From: Primulina eburnea
Taxonomy: Eukaryota > Streptophyta > Magnoliopsida > Lamiales > Gesneriaceae
Direction: 5' to 3'
Length of the DNA stretch: 64,000 nt
Assembly (NCBI RefSeq): GCF_022965805.1
Contig: NC_133101.1
Location: 45,836,342 to 45,900,341 of the forward strand
Positions within the stretch are counted from its first letter, which is position 1. Each line of letters starts with the position of its first letter. This document shows positions 57,962 to 64,000 of the stretch, one piece after another. Position numbers and translations under genes: made by a program. The notes beneath the pieces are model-generated. The model saw only the letters and a list, made by a program, of their open reading frames with translations. It did no database searches and was not told the DNA's origin.

Positions 57962-59315
57962 TTAAATCTTACCAAACAGTTCCGGATAGCGTCTTTTCAT
58001 ATCTGCTTCGGTCTCCCAAGTGGCCTCCTCTACTGATTGATTCAGCCAACGGACTTTGACCAACTTGGTCACTTTGTTCCGAAGTCTTCGCTCTTGTTTG
58101 TCTAGAATTTGGACAGGTCTTTCCTCATACGACATATCTGGGGCCAACTGCAATGGCTCAAGACTCAAAACATGCGAAGAATTTGCAATATACTTCATCA
58201 ACATCGAAACGTGGAACACATTGTGCACTCCGGCCAAATTCGGCGGTAAGGCTACACGATAAGCTAGTGTGCCAACTCTGTCAAGAATTTCGAACGGTCC
58301 AATAAATCTCGGACTAATCTTGCCTCTCTTCCCAAACCTCATAACACCTTTCATAGGTGTTATCTTCACGAATACGTGGTCTCCTACGGCAAACTCAAGA
58401 TCTCTCCTCCTATTGTCAGCATAACTCTTTTGACGACTCTGTGCGGTCTTCATCCTGTCTCGAATCTTGACCACCACATCTGCAGTCCGCTGAACAATCT
58501 CTGGACCAAGTTCTGATCTCTCACCCACTTCATCCCAATGAATCCTTCCATACAATGCTTCATAGGGAGCCATACCTATAGAGGATTGAAAACTGTTGTT
58601 GTAGGTAAACTCCACTAGAGATAGCTTTGATTCCCAATTCCCATGGAAATCTATCACACAGGCTCGTAACAGATCTTCCAATATCTGAATCACTCTCTTA
58701 GACTGGCCATCTGTCTGAGGATGAAATGCAGTACTGAATAGCAACTTCGTCCCCATGGCTGCATGTCAACTCTTCTAAAATGACGAGGTGAATCTCGGGT
58801 CCCTGTCGGACACAATAGAAACTGGAATCCCATGCAAACGAGCTATCTCCCGGATATAGAGCTCTACATACTGAGTCATGGAGAAAGTTGCCTTCACCGA
58901 TAAGAAATGTGCCGACTTAGTTAGTCGATCCACTATAACACAAATGGCATTAAATCCTTTGACTGACCTCGGCAAACCAACCACGAAATCCATGGTGATA
59001 TTCTCGCATTTCCACTCGGGAATAGGAAGTGGCTTAGGCATCCCTGCTGGTCCTCTGATGCTCTGCCCTCACCTGTTGACAAGTGAGACATTCAGACACA
59101 AATCGGCGGATGTCTCGCTTCATACCTGGCCACCAATATAGCATCTGCAAATCTTTGTACATCTTGGTACCTCCTGGATGGATAGAATACAGAGATGTAT
59201 GTGCCTCTGACAAGATATCTTCTCTGATCGAATCAACATTAGGCACACACATTTTCCCTCTGTATCTAACAATATCATCAGACACTGTGTAAAGTACGCT
59301 GCCCTTGGTCTCCAT
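57962..59315 (-). pseudogene. pol: GYP4 integrase
   Basis: Zinc finger ([30 protein letters not shown]), core ENITMDFVVGLPRSVKG, VSIVSDRDPRFTSSF and TDGQSKRVIQILEDLL, then PFEILDRVGTLAYRVALPP, HNVFHVSMLMKYI and the chromodomain-like tail SVEEATWETEADMKRRYPEL, ending in a stop at 57962. The tail Trp that is a stop codon in GYP1 is intact here. Breaks: a stop near 58774 (Trp) and one near 58766, a frameshift near 59040, and deletion of the CRSPVH-like segment near 58545. Confidence 0.9.
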
Positions 59316-60000
59316 CCTTCAGTCTCCATTTCTGTAATTGCGCATCTGAAGGTTGTCCTTTACGGATTCGGTTTAGCAAAGAAGATTGGACTGTCAGATT
59401 AGACAGCTTGGGAGCTCTGTCCTTAGGATAAACTTCTAAGCCAAACCTCTGAATCTCTGACTGAAGAGGTCTCTGCACTGACAGTTGTGCTAAGATTGCT
59501 ACCTTTCTGCTCAAAGCATCTGCCCCAACATTAGCTTTCCCTGGATAGTAGCTAATTTCACAATCGTAGTCTTTTACTAACTCCAACCACCGTCTTTGTC
59601 TCATATTAAGCTCTTTCTGCGTGAAGAAATACTTGAGACTCTTGTGATCAGTGAATATCTGGCATTTCTCGCCGTACAAATAATGTCTCCAAATCTTCAA
59701 CGCAAAGAGCACGGCAGCTAACTCTAGATCATGAGTCGGATAATTCTTTTCATGCACTTTTAACTGTCTAGAAGCATAAGCTATAACCCGACCATGTTGC
59801 ATCAAAACTGCGCCTTAATCCGAGCTTAGATGCATCGGTGTACAACACAAAATTGCTTTGCCTTGATGGCATGGCTAAAAGTGGGGCCGAAATAAGAGCT
59901 TGCTTCAAGGTATCGAACTCTTCTGACACTATTCACTCCATACGAATTTGACATTCTTCTTGGTCAATGAGGCGAGTGGCACTGCTATCGAAGAAAATTC
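59278..60000 (-). pseudogene. pol: GYP4 RNase H, truncated
   Basis: [60 protein letters not shown] and GADALSRKV are intact from 59805 down; the first part ([13 protein letters not shown], ~59810-59900) is out of frame. The sequence stops matching GYP1 at ~60000, before the RT. Confidence 0.85.
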
Positions 60001-60595
60001 TTGATCAGACGTACATTATTAAATCCGGTCGCCAGTTACCGGTCAGTTCAGTACAGTGCAGGGACCACTTGTGTAGACCATAATCTCACCAGAAAATTAT
60101 TACAAGTTATTTCATTAAAGGGCTCCAAGGAGCAACCATTTTCATTTATGATTTCCCAGTTCAGTGATGCACGTATTATAATTAATCATGACACGAAATT
60201 TTTACGATATGCCTCATGACATGATATTTTCACTTGCATGCAATTTTACTATTTATTTACTTGTTATTTATGATATATGTATGTTGAGTCTTTAGACTCA
60301 CTAGACTTGATTGTTGTAGGTACTGATGATGTCGGGGCCGAGGACGGGGACCAGTGAGCTAGCTTGGGTCAGCAGTAGTGGAATTCGAGGACCTCATTTA
60401 CTGCACTTACCATTTTTTTATGCTCAAACATTTTATCAGTGTTGGATTACTCTAAATAATCTCTTCCGCTGCAAATTTTGAACATTAAACTTGATTTATC
60501 CATTTAGTTCGTGAATGAGGCAATTTTGATTATTTTAAAAAGAAAATTTTAATTTTTCCGCAAATTTGCAAACTCCAATTTTTTAGTCCTTTATA
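60001..60595 (+). repeat. GYP5 5' LTR, 3' end only
   Basis: Matches the isolated LTR at 34193-34910 in reverse complement (CCGGTCGCCAGTTACCGG, GCTCCAAGGAGCAACC, TGAGTCTTTAGACTCA at 60285-60300, TTCCGCTG at 60464-60471). It ends CTTTATA and is followed by a PBS. Its 5' part is missing, where it abuts GYP4. Confidence 0.78.
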
Positions 60596-60597
60596 GC

Positions 60598-60609
60598 TGG
60601 TATCAGAGC
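60598..60609 (+). other. GYP5 primer-binding site
   Basis: TGGTATCAGAGC two bases after the LTR end. Confidence 0.9.
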
Positions 60610-63188
60610 AATGATTCTATATAGGGTTGTACTACTACTGACCACGAGAAGCTCACGAAGTCACGTCTTCGGTCTGTAAGTTTTACATTTATGCATTTTA
60701 TTTAAAGCATGAATTATTTTAAACAGCATGTTTCCATGAAATATTTTACGTTCTGATTTTAATTGTTCAGTGTTTATTTAGATTTAAAAATAAATTATGG
60801 AATTATGCATGTTGGGTACGTTTGGAATTGGACATGTCTAAGAATTCGAATATTGGGCTTTAGGAGAGGTTGAAAATGATTTGACTATATTAATTTTTAG
60901 GTCAGTAGTGTTGATGTCCTCCTTATGGGTTATAAGTTAATCTTAAAAATTATGAATGCTTTTGAGACTTGTAGAATTTCTAAGAAATTATTAATGGTTC
61001 TAGGTTGCTAGTCGAGTGAATTTTTGAGGATTTCATATAAGCAATGGCGATTCGAAGACTACGAGAATCTTTAGGATTATAAATGTACAATTTGAGGATT
61101 TTAATTATCTATGGAAATGTACGATTAACTATGAGAATTTATTTAGGATGCATGCTCTACATAGTCGAATTTAAGGATTGAATTGCAGGAATTGAGAATT
61201 TTGAGTACCTAATTGTAATAACCAACGATTTGAGGACCTAAGTTCAAAAATAAAATTCTAAGGGACTATTTTTGAATTTACAAAATTTTGGGATTGAATT
61301 TCGAGTTCGAGAATCTAAAAGTTTAATGAGGTAAAGATGGAAAATTTTATGGAGACAATGATGCAAATTTCGAAGAGTTGTAGGACCAAAATGTAAATTT
61401 GGAGAACTGTAAGGGTCAGATTGCAATTTTCAAAAATTTTAAGGATTAAATGCGAACTTTTGAGGAATTGGAATTTTAAGTATTTATAGAAATGTAAGAC
61501 GTGTTATGGGAATTAATTTTGGGGTTTAATAAACTCTAGACTATTGAACCTTATGATACGGGAAATCTATAAAATGATATTGAGAATACTGAGAACTCAT
61601 GGGTAATTATGGAATTTTCGAGATTTAGGGAAAAATTGGATGATATTCGAGGAAATTAAGAATTAATTTGTACAATTTTTTTTTAAAAATTGAGAACTTA
61701 TTTAGTAGTAAGTGAGAACTGAACGGTTTAAATGGTAGGAATTTTCGGGTATTTAGGCTCGAAGGAAATATAGAATATTTAGATATTTGGGTTATAATGT
61801 TATAATGAATGGTAACCAAGGACATTGCGAGATGAATCATTCTTAGGCGTGAAAGTTTAAACGTTAGTGAAATAATGTTGTGGCAAATCAAGATTTTAAA
61901 ATGATGACGATTTAAGGTAAATTTGATCGGTTAGTTAAGTTATAAGGATAAACATTGAGCTAGTAAATTTTTGGGAACATAAGTTTGATGTGTCACAAGC
62001 TTTAGTCATGATCTTAACAGTTAAGATTATACCTTATGAGAATTTAAAATTTTAAGAAAGTTGGGGTACGACGATGGTTAGTTTAATTGGTAGACGCACG
62101 TAAGAGGTGAGGTAGACACCTTGCCTTGAGAAATTTTGGAAGTCATTAACAAACTTGGGACTAAACGGATATGTGTATTAGAATTATTTTATTCAAAGTT
62201 ATTTGGATTAGGTCAATTTTAATTTGAAATTTATGGGATATTTGCTCATACGGAAATTTTGGGTGAAATAAAAACAAAAGATAATTAGTTGTGATCAATA
62301 TTAGTTATCAATTGGTAAATATTAAGAATTTTTATCAAGTAAGAAATCTAAAAACTTGATATGGGGATTCTAGAATTCTATGGGTTATAAGTGAAATTGA
62401 TTTAGTAAAGTTAGTCTAATGCTACCATGAGTTAACTTATTAAGTTTATATGCTAGAATTAAGTAAGCATTAAGGACACATAAGAATGCGACACTTGTTC
62501 CAACGAGGAAAGTCCAGAGTCTTAGGCCTCAACTATATTGTAATTGGAAAGAAAGTAATTTAAGCATGTAATTGGGACTTGAAGGACTTTAAAATATTGG
62601 TAGAAGGTCAATGTTGTATAATTGAGTTTTATGAATTAACGTTATTCGAGGTTTAATATTGCAACAATTTTATATTTGGGGTATACTTGTAAATAGTTAA
62701 GTTACGTAAGTGCGATAAAGATTCGATTCAAGGATCTTAGGCTAATTTTGTTATGGAGACGAGATAAGATTTAACTTTTAAGTATATCACCGAGGATAGA
62801 AGTCGGTTAGTAAATTTTGGTGCTAAGGTTTCTTAAATCGAACTGCATAAATGCTAAGGAAATAGGTCGATGAACATTGCAGGCATAACATAAGAAAAGT
62901 AATGTGCGATAAGTTTGGACATCCATATCTAGTCTGAGGAATTGCGAGATAAGCCAAATTCGAAGTTATAATAGAATGGAACTAAGTCACCCAAGTCGTT
63001 TTAAGTTGTGATTCGCAATCAAGGATTCAGTAGGCAATTTAATTAGGATTGAGGAGATGTAAGGACAACTCAATACTTATTTTATCAGATTAGCGCAGCG
63101 GAAGCGTGGACTATTTGGATTCTAGAATTAAGAGTCTAAACTTTTTGTTTGTTGAGGGTAAGCGAATTTCGGGGACGAAATTCAATTT
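60610..63188 (+). other. GYP5 internal region without coding capacity
   Basis: 2.6 kb, AT-rich, with no ORF of any gag or pol resemblance on either strand, yet bounded by a good PBS and PPT. It resembles a large retrotransposon derivative (LARD-like, non-autonomous) or an old fully decayed gag-pol. Confidence 0.6.
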
Positions 63189-63201
63189 AAGGGAGGAAGA
63201 T
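63189..63201 (+). other. GYP5 polypurine tract
   Basis: AAGGGAGGAAGAT directly before TGTAACGTCCCG. Confidence 0.85.
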
Positions 63202-64000
63202 TGTAACGTCCCGAAAATTTGAAGGTCCACGTGAACCACATGCATGCAAACTATTGTATTTTTTGGCATTTTTTAAAATTGTTTTAATGCTTTAAATGCA
63301 TGTTTATTTCATTAATAATGTTTTAATTTATTGTTTATTTAAAGTGCAATCTAGGATTTTATTTTAAATTATGTATTTAATTATTTTTATTCATTTTATG
63401 CATAATCATGTATGATAGGATTTAATTCATGAAATTTTAAAAATTCATGCATTAGGTTTTCTAAGTGCATTTTACGCTCGAACGAGGAACGAAGACCGGA
63501 GAATTTTCAGAAAAAATATTTTATTATATGATCTATTTTTATAAATTAATTTAAGCATTTTTAAGGGTATTTTTAAAAAATGGGATTTTATTTGGGTATT
63601 TTTACCCGCAAGATTTTATTTTTAACGGTACACAAATTTTATCGATTCGGGGGACTTTTTAAAAGTTCGGCTAATATTTTCAAAATCTTTTCAACACGAA
63701 TATTTTTCGGGAGTGCGTTTTGACTTAATGGGCCTATTTTTAAATTTATTGGCCTTAAAATTCTTTTCAAACTCTTAATTAAGAAATTGGTCCCATTAGC
63801 TATTTGTTGTCTATTTAAATAATACTAAACGTACACTAAACCTAACATTTGCCCCCATCAGCCGGCACCCTCCCCACTCACCATTATTCCTCTCGTTTTC
63901 AGCAGCCTCCACCTCCTCCAATCACAAGATTTCTCGTTATTTTAGCTGCTACAAAGTTCGGTGGCTCCATTTTTCCTTTGCTCATCCCTTCGGCTAGTGA
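63202..64000 (+). repeat. GYP5 3' LTR, beginning; runs off the window
   Basis: Starts TGTAACGTCCCGAAAATTTG, typical of plant gypsy LTRs. 63630-63715 matches 25590-25680 in reverse complement. Because the 5' LTR fragment covers only the other end, the pair cannot be compared here. Confidence 0.8.

Larger units (their letters stand above)
55193..60000 (-). mobile_element. GYP4: 5'-truncated gypsy element of the GYP1 family
   Basis: Minus strand: 3' LTR 55193-57925, PPT, integrase, RNase H, then an abrupt end at ~60000 inside the RT-RNase H boundary, where it meets GYP5 LTR sequence. Protein and LTR match GYP1 but are clearly diverged. Confidence 0.88.

Overview
The window is plant nuclear DNA, almost certainly from an angiosperm and probably a eudicot (order not determinable). 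It is a dense, nested graveyard of LTR retrotransposons with no convincing host gene, tRNA or rRNA. I recognise three Ty1/copia internal regions (COP-0, COP-A, COP-B; long LTRs of about 2 kb, Angela/Tork-like by protein), five Ty3/gypsy elements (GYP1 to GYP5; chromovirus-like, Tekay/Del type by long LTRs and integrase C-terminus), one isolated LTR, one odd composite element (CMP1), two nested MITEs, two orphan LTR-derived stretches and a relic of an endogenous caulimovirid (plant pararetrovirus).

Layout. 1-19471: a copia tandem arranged internal(COP-0)-LTR-internal(COP-A)-LTR; COP-A is split at 4444/14601 by GYP1 (minus strand, LTRs 4445-7049 and 11929-14600, target duplication ACCGG). 19472-26700: gypsy LTR debris, interrupted by CMP1 (21189-25078, target duplication GATAC), whose two ~1.27 kb LTRs flank only a gypsy RT-RNase H fragment with no PBS or PPT. 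26740-27545: a GTCTCAC-type MITE carrying a second, TAA-flanked MITE. 27775-36892: COP-B with 5' LTR, PBS, GC-rich leader and decayed gag-pol, interrupted by a gypsy LTR at 34193-36830. 36893-38060: caulimovirid relic. 39253-54767: GYP3 (plus strand, target duplication CATAA), a gag-only element whose 5' LTR is interrupted by the young and almost intact GYP2 (39881-47054, minus strand, target duplication AGTAC). 55193-60000: GYP4, 5'-truncated, minus strand. 60001-64000: GYP5, plus strand, with PBS and PPT but no coding capacity.

Insertion order is readable: GYP2 LTRs differ at about 5 of 1261 positions and GYP3 LTRs at about 1.6 %, in agreement with GYP2 lying inside GYP3. CMP1 LTRs are also nearly identical. 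The copia LTRs are much more diverged.

The most unusual signals are not genes. (1) Three unrelated LTR families (GYP2, GYP3, CMP1) each carry their own array of short GC-rich palindromes in U3, 7-45 bp upstream of a TATA box. (2) All three copia LTRs end in a hairpin whose stem sequence differs completely while pairing is kept, which is covariation. (3) GYP1 has what looks like a 175-bp GT-AG intron between gag and protease, whose removal restores the frame exactly. (4) CMP1 holds foreign pol, antisense to its own LTR promoter.
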